From Mytilus galloprovincialis (lineage: Eukaryota > Mollusca > Bivalvia > Mytilida > Mytilidae): a stretch of 64,000 nt of DNA. Below the pieces are notes generated by a model. It saw only the letters and a list, made by a program, of their open reading frames with translations, was not told where the DNA came from and did no database searches. Positions 21,006 through 31,871 of the stretch are shown piece by piece. The stretch lies in assembly GCF_965363235.1 (NCBI RefSeq), contig NC_134847.1:56514439-56578438 (forward strand), given 5' to 3'. Both the position numbers and the translations under genes were made by a program. The stretch's first letter is position 1, and each line of letters starts with the position of its first letter.

Positions 21006-21528
21006 ATGAACGACACTAAATGTTATATTTGAAATATTTTACAACATCGATACGTAAATCAAAACTGCTTTTGGAGATAGATTTACGACATCATCTCACG
21101 TTTTCGATGTTTTTGTAAAAAATAAATTCATCGAAGGTTATCCTTTTTCAAAATGAACTAATTTATATGTGAACGACAAAATTATAGAACTGGTGGAGCA
21201 TCTTTAAGGGGGTACAAACAAAAAGGAGTTTACTCTTTAGAAATCAGCTAAACGTTTTAAAATATCATATTTTTAGTAAATTGAAATCAAGCTATATTCT
21301 AAATGACCAAAATTAGTGTTTTTCAAACTGCTTTACATAAAGTATCCAATGTTACTATTCCTATTATTTTGTGATTCCAATTTCTTGAAATGTTTATATT
21401 ATTTTCAACAGATCAAAGTAAATAATTATTTGATTTGTCAAATGTATGAATTTAAACAAGAAAAATCTAGTTTAGTCAAAATTTGGGTACCCCTTAAGTG
21501 TATAATTTAGTTCCTAACTATAATCATG

Positions 21529-22262
21529 TTTAAGGTAGCACAATACAAAGATTTTTTTACTTCCAATCACTAACCTTTGAAATGCTGTAACTTTCTTATG
21601 AATGCACAGAAAATAATAAAAGAGGTATACATAGATAGATAAAAGATTAATCTTTTCAATGAATGCAATATTTTTATTATGCAATCATTATGTAATCAAT
21701 TATTATGTAATTAGTGGAAAAATCTGGGTAAGTTCACTTGAATGAATTTAGCTCTATGGTCTCTTTAACTATACAGAAAATTTTAACGAAATCTTAATCA
21801 ACACATCCTGGGCTTCAAAAGGGTGTCTCAGATTGTCTCTATGGTATTCCATTCTCTCATAAATCTCTAATTAGTGTAAACATCCTAACCACATAAAAGA
21901 AGATAATGTTTAATTAGGTGTAAAATTTGTTCTATACATTCTATCTGAAATCTGAGACACCCTTTTGTAGATAATGGCCATAGGAACAACATATAATAAA
22001 ATCAACCCTCTAGGGATACCTATGCAGAAGCTAATTTCATTTGAAAGTGGAAATTTGGTGAAAAATATTTTAGACTCAGTTAACATTATAATTGGTTACA
22101 TAATTGTTGCATAATACTAACATTGCATTAATTTGAAAGAGTAATCTGTTAGCTATCCAAAACTACCACTTTTATAAATTTTCAAGCATTATTAAGGAAG
22201 TTACAGCATTTTAAAACTTGGGAGTTGGAGTTATAAAATCTTTGTATTGTGCTACCTTAAGC
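21529..22262. mobile_element. Long fold-back DNA transposon flanked by TTAA
   Basis: GGTAGCACAATACAAAGAT at the left and ATCTTTGTATTGTGCTACC at the right are exact inverted termini, and each is flanked by TTAA. Similarity continues inward for about 300 bp per arm: AATGCTGTAACTT, AATGCAATATT, TATGTAATCAATTATTATGT and AAAGGGTGTCTCAGATT each have an inverted partner. The arms meet around a roughly 90 bp centre (about 21850-21940). No transposase is encoded. TTAA duplication is known for piggyBac and Kolobok elements; the termini alone do not decide between them. Confidence 0.8.
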
Positions 22263-22285
22263 TAAAAAAAAAAAAAAAAAAAAAC
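22263..22285. repeat. Poly-A tract beside the fold-back element
   Basis: About 20 A bases directly after the right TTAA. Confidence 0.85.
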
Positions 22286-22559
22286 GAAAACAACATTAGA
22301 TCTTTTCCGCGATTATGGTATGGTTTTGGGTCAACAATCGGGACACTCACCATTCGAATTAAATGAATTACAATTTCGAGTTAAAGATGCTGTAATATCA
22401 CAAAACATGTTTAACCAGACCGCATTTTTGCGTCTTGTCAAAGTAACGAGCTTCTGGCATTTGTTAGTCTTGTATGATTTTTAATTTAAGTTCATTTACT
22501 AATATATGTTATTGTTATGGAGTGTAGAATGACGTCAATTTTCACTGAACTAGTACACA

Positions 22560-22735
22560 TTTTTTTTAAGGAGTCGGCAGAAGCCCGCCTTTCGAATGCA
22601 TGATTTTCTCGCTGTAATGAAGACCCATTCCATGGGTGTCCTTCGGTTGTTTCTGCCTTTTTGTCGCGTTGTTGTCTCTATTACATATTCCCCATTGCCA
22701 ATCTCAATGTTATGTATTAGTATACCATGCACATG
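22560..22735 (-). repeat. Interspersed repeat, family D
   Basis: Read on +: TGATTTTCTCGCTGTAATGA, AGACCCATTCCATGGGTGTC, GTTGTTGTCTCTATTACATA and TTCCCCATTGCCAATCTCA. Confidence 0.65.
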
Positions 22736-22954
22736 TGGTATGATTACCATTGAGCTTCCAAGCTAGAAAGATGTTTTACATTGATATCTATCTACGTACT
22801 CTATGTAGAGTAAAATAGTCAACTATAAATAAACCAACACTACGAATGCTCTTCAACACAGATTATTGTTTTGTATATTTTATTAAAACTGGATACATAG
22901 ACAAGATAAGACAAGACAATATTTTATTTAAGTTTCACCTCTTCATTTTTTAAA

Positions 22955-23110
22955 ACATACAATTATTAAAAAATATTCCTAAAAGTTTTGCCAAATACAG
23001 CTAAGGTGATCTATGCCTGAGGTAGAAAAGCCTTAGTAATTCAAAAAATTCAAAAATTAGTAAACAGTAAATTTATAAATATAACCATATCAATGACAAA
23101 TACATCTTCT
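22955..23110 (+). repeat. Interspersed repeat, family E (3' part)
   Basis: ATTCCTAAAAGTTTTGCCAA, ATACAGCTAAGGTGATCTAT, GGTAGAAAAGCCTTAGTAAT and AAATATAACCATATCAATGA match the distal part of the tandem copies at 59358-60040. Confidence 0.7.
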
Positions 23111-23700
23111 TTTCAACAAAATGTCATTGCATATTTTGTCAGTATAAAAGTACCAATTAAAGACTTCTAAACAAAATGCATTTCCATTTAATGTTACTTT
23201 AAAATCTTATTTCACACGTACCCACAATTAAATCGTCTGTGAAATTGAGTTGCGAAAATAATTTTTCTTTAATCCTTCAAGAAATTATTTTTTCCTGTTC
23301 ATATATAATAAAGTATTACAAACGATAAATATATATTTCATCAATTGATTAAATAATTCATGAATAATATAAGCCCAATGCCAGATTGAACGTGTGAACA
23401 ACGTATCGTAAGATTGCTATAAACAAAGGCATGACGAGTTTTCAATCATTTCTTCAATATGGTAATTGACTATAAGGATTATTGAATTTATTGAAGGCAA
23501 ACATTCCGTTAAAGAGAGTAGTATATCAGATCATTTTCTTAAGTTTATTCTATAAATACATACTATTTGATATTGATGGAGATATGTTTTGTAAACAGGT
23601 AAGATGCTATATTATTACATTGAAACGGATTTTAATTTTGATGGTATGATGTCACAGTGGACTGATTCGGGAAAAGAAAATAAAAAAAAATAAGATAGGA
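23111..23700. other. Unassigned AT-rich sequence
   Basis: Nothing recognisable. Confidence 0.45.
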
Positions 23701-23701
23701 A

Positions 23702-24020
23702 AAAGAAGATGTGGTATGAGAGCCAATGACACATCCCTAAATCCAAGTCACAATGTATATAAAGTAAATAATTAAGTAAAGTAATACAGGACCCTTTCGG
23801 GATGATAACAATAACATGTTTTGATAATACAAGCAATGTTATTCTGGACAGTGATTACAAATATATTGCATGTACTATAAATTATGTGTTTCCTTTTGTT
23901 TTTAATATAAAAAAGAAGATGTGGTATGATTGCCAATGAGACAACTATCCAAAAAAAACCAAAATGACACAGACATTAACAACTATAGGTCACCGTACGG
24001 CCTTCAACAATGAGCAAAGC
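23702..24020 (+). repeat. Two family A repeats (fragment and longer copy)
   Basis: A short core at 23702-23745 (AAGAAGATGTGGTATGAGAG) and a longer copy at 23908-24020 with GTGGTATGATTGCCAATGAG, ATGACACAGACATTAACAAC, GGTCACCGTACGGCCTTCAA and CAATGAGCAAAGC. Confidence 0.65.
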
Positions 24021-24700
24021 ATTAAAGTTAATTTCGAAGACAACTGAATTGGACTCACATAACTCATTTTTGAAAATTTATGCATCGTCATTTTCGGCAA
24101 AATAACTATTTGGTCATTCTCTTGTTTACATCTTATTAGAACTCTATTTTGGGTTTTACCTAAGCTCCTTAAACTTCTGAACTTTGCTGTTTTTGGTAAG
24201 CATTTCTGTAAATTTCCTCAAGAAAAAACATCCACTTCGGGTATTTTATGAAAGTTGTATCGCTAACATTATGTTTTGTCTTTAATCATCGGTTTGGTTC
24301 CCTTTTCCCTTCGTTTATTTTCGCGCATGTGCGGTTTTCTGGGCTTAAACTCTCAAGAGTTCGCAATCTTTACCATAGCTTGTTTGACATCTTGCTATTT
24401 AATCCTCTACAAGATCATTCAATGCCAATAGATTTCATATGCAAATTGTATGCATAACTTTCATTTGAATAGTTTTAAAAAATAATCTTATTTCTAAATA
24501 ATTCCATTAGATGCATGTTTCTTTATGATACTTTATTCTGATTGGCTAACTGCACATTTCGTGTTATTCCGTAAGCAATTGCATTGCTCAATAAAACTTT
24601 TCATTCATGATAACACGTGGTCCCACAATAAAGTGCACAGGTGAATCAAATAAAACAATAATAAAATTCGAGTTTTCATGATCATAGCTAAACAATGTAA
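24021..24700. other. Unassigned AT-rich sequence
   Basis: Nothing recognisable; an open frame at 24248-24457 has no domain. Confidence 0.4.
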
Positions 24701-24702
24701 TT

Positions 24703-24865
24703 ATAAGTATTGAATGCTTCTTTTTGTAACTTCATAGGGTTGTAAAAGCGTTGACCGTGCGCACATTTTTAGTATGAAGCGCTTCCGCGCTTCATACAAA
24801 ATGTACTTCGGTCAACGCTTTTACACCCCAATGAAGTTACAAAAAGAAGCATTCAATTCTTAAAT
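24703..24865. mobile_element. Near-perfect hairpin MITE-like element
   Basis: ATTGAATGCTTCTTTTTGTA at the left mirrors TACAAAAAGAAGCATTCAAT at the right, and pairing continues through AACTTCAT, GTGTAAAAGCGTTGACC and GTATGAAGCGC to a centre at about 24783-24788 with almost no loop. Arms are about 75-80 bp. No coding capacity; superfamily unknown. Confidence 0.75.
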
Positions 24866-25317
24866 AACTACTTTCATGCAAATGTAAACATTAAGTTTTT
24901 AATGGTACCGGGTGTTAACCTTTTCTGCATACACGGGGTAACATCTTTTAAACATATATTTATGAAATCATTAACTTTCAGCTATATCTATCTTAAAATG
25001 TATTTTTGTACTTATGTACTTATGTACTTTATAAGTAAAGACATTAAATATTTACTATGCTTCAAGTGCTTGTTGATATAAAATTTAAATCATTATTTAT
25101 TTAGTGACATTTCTGTTTACAATGAAGAACAATCATAGCAGAGTCAATAACTTTAAGTTTATATATTTTTTTTAGTCCACATCATAATTTACATATTTAC
25201 GACCTCTTGTCGAATTTTATTTATCTGCACTTGTCATTTTGAAGACTTTTTCCTTTATTTGTGTGTTTTAGTGAGAAAAAAACAATCATTTATCTATGTT
25301 TTTGAATGACAAAACAT
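24866..25317. other. Unassigned AT-rich sequence
   Basis: Nothing recognisable; TACTTATGTACTTATGTACT is a short local repeat at 25010-25030. Confidence 0.4.
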
Positions 25318-25435
25318 TTTCAGTGTAGCCCGCCTCCGACTGCGGGATTTTCTCGATGTGTTGTAACCCCATTTGTGGTCTTGGGCTGTTTTTATTGTCC
25401 CTTTGACATATTCCCCATTTCCATTCTCAGTTTTA
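25318..25435 (-). repeat. Interspersed repeat, family D
   Basis: Read on +: GGATTTTCTCGATGTGTTGT, GTCCCTTTGACATATTCCCC and ATTTCCATTCTCAGTTTTA. Confidence 0.6.
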
Positions 25436-26515
25436 TACTACATATCATACTACAGACTAAATTAAACAGGCATTCAGTCAACCCTCTGAATCAGGCGGGT
25501 CTTAACGTACCATATCAATTTGGAGATTTTCCCACCCCGATTATAAAAGAAATATGCACATATGTATGCTTCTGTCTAGTGTGTATAAATGAATTTTGAA
25601 CTCTTGAATTTGTTTGTATGCATGTTGGTCTATTCGTCTAACACACACACTCTTCGTGTTTCGTTTTTTCGTGACCTTGGAACAGACTCTGAAATTATTG
25701 TACAGAATCCCGTAAATAAATTCAAATAAAAGGAATAGATAAATCATGAAATAGAGAAAAAAAAGTATAAAAAATTTTAACAGATTATGTAAATTTATAC
25801 ATTGGAAGACGTTTTCTTGTACTTATTTATTTTTATATACGCCATGAAATGTATATAATTTGCAATTGACGTTAGTGATCAAAGATGGCTTTAATTTCAA
25901 CGTCATAGCGTCAACCATCTGTTATATGATTGGTTTAGAATCAAACTAGCAATCATTTTGTTACTTCATTGCCAATTTTTCTATATCTTGTATTGACACA
26001 GTTGTACGGTGTATACTAACAATATCTAATAATAAAGCATGAAAAACAATCACAAAACCATTACCTTAATATTTTTGTTTAAATACTGACCAATGAACAT
26101 TAATTTGGATTTCGTTAAAAACAAAACCATCAACAACAAAAAAAAAACCAAACAAATCTTTAAGAATTAAGTTCTGCTATATGCCATGTGTTTCATTTGT
26201 ATAGAATATCTCCTGTGGACAGAAATAGTTTTAATCTGTATTAGTCAAACTATCGTATTGATTATTCATGTTGTAATGTTGATGAAGTTGACACAAGTAC
26301 CTCATAATCATGTGAGCACGTTTTATTGTATTGTTTATATCCTTCCGACCTTTACATTGATGATTGATTTTTGTCTGGTCATTGCCATGAGGCGAAATAA
26401 GGAATAAGAAGTTTTTTCTCGAACAGGATAATTTGTTATTTTGTTCGAAATATGTTCTCTTTGATGTTAATTTGGAATTTGTCTTGAAAATGTTTCATTA
26501 ATCCAAGCCATTTTT
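25436..26515. other. Unassigned AT-rich sequence
   Basis: Nothing recognisable. Confidence 0.45.
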
Positions 26516-26725
26516 TAAAATTTACATCCCAGCTCCTTTGTTCTAACTGGGGTGATCTGAGCCGGATCACCCCTATCAGATCATACCAGTTTGAGTTTCT
26601 TTGTTTTGCATGCTTTCCTTTGTTCTGTAACATTTTGGCGGGAATGTCAAATCCACTATAAAACTTATAATTAAATATGGAAAAGACTATCTATCAAATT
26701 TCACGTAGAAAAAATCCAGTGTATA

Positions 26726-26795
26726 TGCTGGGATTCGAACTCAAGACCTTTCGCATATCAAGCCACGACACAACCACTACACCAAGACGACTGGA
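26726..26795 (-). other. tRNA-like segment (SINE head or tRNA pseudogene)
   Basis: On the - strand CTTGGTGTAGTGGTT fits the pol III A box and GAGTTCGAATCCC the B box, at normal tRNA spacing. The anticodon and acceptor stems do not fold properly, so it is not a working tRNA. It most resembles a tRNA-derived SINE promoter or a decayed tRNA. Confidence 0.5.
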
Positions 26796-27193
26796 TACGA
26801 ACTATTAGTAATTTAACATACTTAAAGGAAGCAAGATATTTTTTTAAGTGGGGCGAGTTGGCAGACCTTTATTCAGTGGGGTTTAAACCCTTTTCGTTAA
26901 TAAGTGAGTTGTCAGTGATTGTTCAGTTTGATTTTACACTTTTTCAAAAGTGGGGCAAGTCGGTAAACAAGAGGGGGGCGATTTTTTTCATAAAGTGGCG
27001 ATATGGGTTGGGCCGATTGGCCAGTGGGGCGAGTTGACATTGTTTGATATCTACTCATCGTGTTCGGGGGTCAAAAAGGGTATAAATTATATAGTAATGT
27101 AAAAAGTATATTATAATGGTTGTGTAGCGTTCTAAACAAGATTTTATGAATTGTAAATGGTTTTTCGTCTAATCTAAAACAGCTGGGATGTAA

Positions 27194-27301
27194 AATAGTT
27201 ATCCCACTCGGACTTGGTGTGTCAGTGTTAGATCACCCTCTGGCCTCCGGCCATCGGGGTGATCTTACACTGACACACCGCGTCATCGTGGGATAACTAT
27301 T
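27194..27301. mobile_element. Compact hairpin MITE-like element
   Basis: AATAGTTATCCCAC mirrors GTGGGATAACTATT, GTGTGTCAGTGT mirrors ACACTGACACAC and GATCACCC mirrors GGGTGATC, around a GGCCTCCGGCC centre. Confidence 0.7.
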
Positions 27302-27302
27302 A

Positions 27303-28109
27303 ATTACCTCTCTTTATAAACCCTTTCAATCAAAACAAATAACTCCGTCTTGGATGAAGACCCAGCAAGGAAATATATATAACTTTTAATACAATATTAA
27401 TATGTACAAATTTTGAAGTAACAGTCTACTTTGAAAAGCGCTGAAATTTCTTTTAAATTTATAAAACAGTTTTTTTTAGCTAAATTTGTTATCACGAAAG
27501 AATACTTGACTTTTAGGTGTTTAATTAGCAACGGTCAAGTTCCGAACGGGGAATCGAACATCCAATTGTTTATCTTATGTATACGTCAGTGACCGATGTG
27601 GCTACCTTGGCGTAAAGGATAAAGAAATAAAAAAGAGACTCTCATAATTAATGAAAGAGACTTATATCGATAATAAGAAGATTCCAAAGGGAGCAATAAT
27701 TCAGACATACTCTATCAAATATTTATCCTATGAAATACCAAAACAAACACGTCACGATGTGAACGTTGATCTCCTGACATTTAAATTAAGTGACAACAAT
27801 TTTGATATTTAAAAAATACTAATTTAGACAATATTTGGATGTGTACAATATATTCCTCCGTCGTATGGAAGTGTTTACATTGATTTAAGCCTTAAATTAG
27901 GCGTGTCAGGCTCTGTAAGGACTTAATTAACAAGATCAGAAATTGACAATAGGAAATTGACATTCCCAATTGATTTGGATGAAGTCCTTTCTTTATGATG
28001 GAATAAAATCTATACGAGGTAAGTGAGGATTTTGAATTATTAATTGTACATCTTAATTATAAATGAATAATTATTTATTTAGTATTTATGTTAAAAAAAA
28101 CTGTCTTAC
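27303..28109. other. Unassigned sequence
   Basis: A B-box-like GGATGTTCGATTCCC (- strand, about 27553-27567) may be another tRNA-like scrap. A good donor, GAG/GTAAGTGAGG, lies on + at 28018/28019 without a recognisable exon. Nothing else is supported. Confidence 0.35.
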
Positions 28110-28302
28110 GTACTGAAACACATTGCCGCTTAAATTCGAGGCGTTTATAATTTGATGAGGATGATTATGAAAACATTGTGATTGACTTGAAAGGTTCATG
28201 TCGATTCTGTGTACTTTGTTGTATCTTTCAGAGAGTAAAGTTACTTGTAACGATGCCATAAATTTGGCAAATATTCTATCACCATCTGTTAAAGGTCTAG
28301 AA
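28110..28302 (-). CDS. Candidate internal exon, 64 residues, possibly CARD-like
   Basis: On the - strand a pyrimidine-rich acceptor (ttttcgttcatattttag) and a GTAAGA donor bound 193 bases that are open with codon-like composition. The peptide runs SRPLTDGDRIFAKFMASLQV, TLLSERYNKVHRIDM, ending NLSGNVFQY. The pattern G..IFAKFM.SLQ...L.ER loosely fits the last helices of a CARD or related death-fold domain, which is speculative. No partner exon was confirmed. A further codon-like stretch (HESTLSGPRAFVPRSDSSRN) lies about 1.2 kb upstream on the same strand, near 29465-29545. Confidence 0.3.
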
Positions 28303-28382
28303 CTAAAATATGAACGAAAATGTTGTCTTTCAGATGGATAAAAAAAATATTTGTAAATGATTTTCTGTGAAATAGTATATAT

Positions 28383-28740
28383 ATAAAAAGACGATATGAT
28401 GTGACTTGCCAATTACACAACTCTTCACAAGCGACTAAATGACACAGAAATCAACAACACTAGGTCACTGTACGGCCTTCAACAATGAGGAAAGCCCATA
28501 CCGCATAGTCAGCGATTAAGCCCCCCGAGATCACAAATGTTAAACAAGTTAAAATGAGAAAACCAACGTTCTTATGTATGTACAAAAAAGAAAAACAAAT
28601 ATGTAACAAAGCAACAAATGACAACCACTGAATTACAGGCTCCTGACTTGAAACCGGCACACACGTACAGAATGTGGCGGGGTTAAACATGTGATCGTGA
28701 CCCTATCCCCCCACCCCAAGCCTTGGACAACAGTTAAAGG
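28383..28740 (+). repeat. Interspersed repeat, family A (longest copy)
   Basis: Diverged head (GATGTGACTTGCCAATTACA), GGTCACTGTACGGCCTTCAA, GAAAGCCCATACCGCATAGT, an AATGACAACCACTGAATTAC block, GGCTCCTGACTTGAAACCGG and GGCGGGGTTAAACATGTGAT. This shows family A is at least about 350 bp long. Fragments of its tail recur inverted at 47780-47925 and 29036-29112. Confidence 0.7.
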
Positions 28741-29587
28741 TGAGAATGAACTATAAAAAAAACAGTTTAAAAAGGCTTCTCTCATCAGATGAATACATAT
28801 AGATATGCATATTACAGAAACACGAGTGGACGTTGCCGGGTACTTGTACATCCCAACAACAACTGAAAGGACACTAGTATAGATCTGATAGTATACTCGC
28901 AGTTACTGACAGCTAGTTTAAAGCCACTAACAACTATTAAAAAATATATATGCATTCACGACTGAATTATCCATTAGTACACATCCAACATCCAATGGAT
29001 TTAGTGTAAATACGTCATACACAGTCAGAGAAATCCACTATCTCAGGTTAGGAAAGGATGGAATGCTCACCAATATGTGTAACACCGCTACATGCATTCT
29101 GTGTGTGTCGCACCAAAATTCATGTTTTTTTCTTTTTTTTTTATTCATTCAAGCTCTCAACATTTATTGAGAACTACACGATGCTTACATAACTAACGGA
29201 GGTTGCAGTATATTTTTGGGGATTTTGAAATTGCCTCTAAATGTATTGCAGAGTTGTAAGTGTCATGTGTTATATAATTTTAATAACACCAGTGGATTGG
29301 GGAGTTAACTCATAACCAAGAAATCTGACCATTGCTGAAAGATCTCTTGATAGGAAGACAAAACAAGATCATTTTATTTTATCAAAACTTTGTATAACAA
29401 ATTTGATCCTTGAATAAGAGCTTATATTGGGGAAATTAAGAACAAAAAAAAAGAAACTAATTTTTAAAGGGATAATTTCTAGATGAATCCGACCGTGGTA
29501 CAAATGCACGTGGGCCAGACAGAGTGCTCTCATGATCTGTAGAAATCTGCATAATCTTTCAAGTGAAAAGGGCAATATTTCGGAAGA
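28741..29587. other. Unassigned sequence with a family A tail scrap
   Basis: TCTCAGGTTAGGAAAGGATG and AACACCGCTACATGCATTCT at about 29040-29105 resemble an inverted family A tail. Nothing else is supported. Confidence 0.4.
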
Positions 29588-29770
29588 TGTAAACCATGGT
29601 GTCATTAACAAGTATACATTATATTTCATTACAATTTATATAAGATGAAGACCAAATATCGATGAACATAACAAAACATCAAAAGCAAATTAAAGATGCC
29701 GTAAAATATTCGCATCCGGATCATATGACAATATTATCTTCAACTATTCATTTAAGTATTTCTTTGAAAG
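29588..29770 (+). repeat. Dispersed direct repeat, copy 1
   Basis: GTAAACCATGGTGTCATTAA, TTATATTTCATTACAA, GATGAAGACCAAATATCGAT and TTTAAGTATTTCTTTGAA. Repeated with roughly 80% identity at 30380-30560 in the same orientation, 792 bp away. Confidence 0.7.
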
Positions 29771-30379
29771 CTTAAAACAAACTATATATTGTACTTGTAT
29801 AGATATTTAATAACGGCAAAATTTATTGCCGTAAACATAAATTTGGTTCATCTTTCATTTTATTACCATGTTTATGACATGTTTTCAAAACAGGATCAAT
29901 TAAACGACAGTAATAAATCTTAATTTTTAATGTTATTTATTTTCTTTAAAATTGAAATATACTCTGTCAACTCTATATTCTGTAAACTTAAGTTTCGAAA
30001 TTTATATAACAAGCATATATGATTACATTGTATAACTGACATAACTGTCTATAATCTTAAAAAAGTACTTCAAAATAACGGTCCATACTCCTTTGAGGAG
30101 AATTATACATTTACATAGTATTAATTGAAAGAAAAAAAAATGAATGTTACAAAATTTCATTTTTTAAATTGTGACTTTACATTTTAAAATATCAAAACAT
30201 TTTTTTTGTTCGTACGATCTGATGAGTCAAGTTATTGCAAACCGTTTTGACAGTTTGTTCTTGTGGTGTACTGGTACATCGCTGTCTCAGGTTTTGAGAG
30301 GGTTGAGTGATCATCAACTTGTTTAACCCCGATACAGTCTGTGTATGCTTGTCCAAAGTCTGGATCCTGTAACTCATCG

Positions 30380-30560
30380 TAAACCATGGTGTCTTTACTA
30401 AGTATCAATTATATTTCATTACAAGTTATCTTAAATGAAGACCAAAATACCGATGAACAAACAAAACATCGAGAGCAAAATAGAAATGTCATAAAGTATT
30501 TGTATACGGATACACTTTAATCTTCATCTAGTTATTTTAGTATTTCTTTGATATTTAAAA
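30380..30560 (+). repeat. Dispersed direct repeat, copy 2
   Basis: GTAAACCATGGTGTCTTTAC, TTATATTTCATTACAA and AATGAAGACCAAAATACCGA. See copy 1. Confidence 0.7.
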
Positions 30561-30639
30561 CTGTAGGTATAAATTTGTTCATTGTTGTCCTAATGTTTCT
30601 GCTTGCTGTCTGTTATATCTATTTTTTTATTTCATTTGT

Positions 30640-30790
30640 ATTTTCATGAATCAGACCATACCGTTTGAGTTGCTTCACGTTTTGTCAATCGGGTCCTTTT
30701 ATAGTTGACCATACTGTAAGAGTTTAGCTCATTGTTAAATGCCGTACAGTGACATATATTTGTTTGTTCTATAGTTGACAGTACTATTGG
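30640..30790 (-). repeat. Interspersed repeat related to family A
   Basis: TGAATCAGACCATACCGTTT, TTTTATAGTTGACCATACTG and GCCGTACAGTGACATATATT. A similar order recurs at about 48340-48480. Diverged. Confidence 0.45.
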
Positions 30791-31049
30791 CATATATACA
30801 ACATAAAATTGAGAAAGGAAACGGGAAATGTGTCAACATCTATTTATTCTAATATTTTATATTTTGAAAAACTCGTTTTGTCAGAATAGTTATTTGGCAA
30901 TTGCAGGGTTTTTCTCTCTCAAACCATCAAGCAAATTATATACCATTTTTTATAAATTTACATTTATATAGCTAATATAAAATATATCTTAAAAAAGCAC
31001 TTAGGGAAAATAGCCAATTGTAGGTACAAAGGTCATAAATTGGAGAAAA

Positions 31050-31365
31050 CAAATGTTAATCAATAATTAACACTGCCATTAAAGCGGGAGGTTTGGCATG
31101 CCACAAAACCATGTTCAACCCAATTTTTTTTTCATAAAATGCCCTGTACCAAGTCAGGAAAATGGCCATTGTTACATTATAGTTCGTTTCTGTGTGTGTT
31201 ACGTTTCGGTGTTGTGTCTCTGTTGTGTCGTAGTTCTCTTATATTTGATACGTTTCCCTCAGTTTTAGTTTGTAACCCGGATTTGTTTTTTCTTTATCGA
31301 TTTATGAATTTTGAACAGCGGTATACTACTGTTGCCTTTATTAATCAAAATATTCGACATTTAAA
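31050..31365 (-). repeat. Interspersed repeat, family B
   Basis: Read on -: AAAGGCAACAGTAGTATACC, GCTGTTCAAAATTCATAAAT, ACTAAAACTGAGGGAAACGT and TTTTCCTGACTTGGTACAGG, then GGGTTGAACATGGTTTTGTG. Other copies lie at 37400-37530, 39830-40090 and 41940-42210 (+). An 85-codon open frame at 31139-31396 is part of this repeat. Confidence 0.7.
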
Positions 31366-31424
31366 ACTTATTTGGTATATCAGTATAAAATGGTAAGACA
31401 GTCTTTCTATACCAAGAGTTGAAA

Positions 31425-31660
31425 GAAAATTAAAGATACCAGAGGAACAGTGAACTCATAAATCGAAAATTAACTGACAACGCCATGGCTAAAAATGAAA
31501 AGACAAACAGACAAATAATATTACACAAGAAACAACATAGAAAACTACAGACTGAGCAACACGAACCCCACCAAAAACTGGGGGTCTCAGGTAATCCGGA
31601 ATGGTAAGCTGATCCTGCTCCATATGTGGCACGCGTCGTGTCGTTCATGTTATTACAAAC
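31425..31660 (+). repeat. Interspersed repeat, family F
   Basis: AAGATACCAGAGGAACAGTG, ACTCATAAATCGAAAATTAA, CTGACAACGCCATGGCTAAA, ACTGAGCAACACGAACCCC and CATATGTGGCACGCGTCGTG. Recurs at 37570-37800, 45490-45640 and as a tail at 61980-62090. Confidence 0.7.
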
Positions 31661-31871
31661 CCGGTAAATAGTATAATGCGATAGGTCACATACACGAAGA
31701 AGGGAAGGGGATTGTAGTTACGACGTAAGAAACAATGTTGACGATATTGACAATGAAAACCTTTTTAAAGAATAAGGAATTTGATGAAATTATCATAAAC
31801 CTTCTTTTTATCCACTCCAATGAACAATATACACGTTCAATGTGAAATACGACGAAAACATAATCGAAACA

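Larger units (their letters stand above)
26517..27302. repeat. Composite inverted-repeat region
   Basis: TTTACATCCCAGCT at about 26520 is mirrored by AGCTGGGATGTAAA at 27181. GGGGTGATCTGAGCCGGATC plus ACCCC (about 26550) is a local palindrome whose arm word GATCACCC recurs in the hairpin at 27194-27301. Between them lie three copies of AGTGGGGC(G/A)AGT(T/C)G at about 26848, 26949 and 27021, and a tRNA-like segment. This may be one old fold-back element about 0.8 kb long with later insertions. Confidence 0.5.

Noticed and set aside
21529-22262. Autonomous piggyBac or Kolobok transposon
   Set aside because: No transposase frame; only terminal and subterminal inverted sequence.
26726-26795. Functional tRNA gene
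   Set aside because: A and B boxes are present but acceptor and anticodon stems do not pair.
31139-31396. 85-codon open frame
   Set aside because: Entirely inside an inverted family B repeat.
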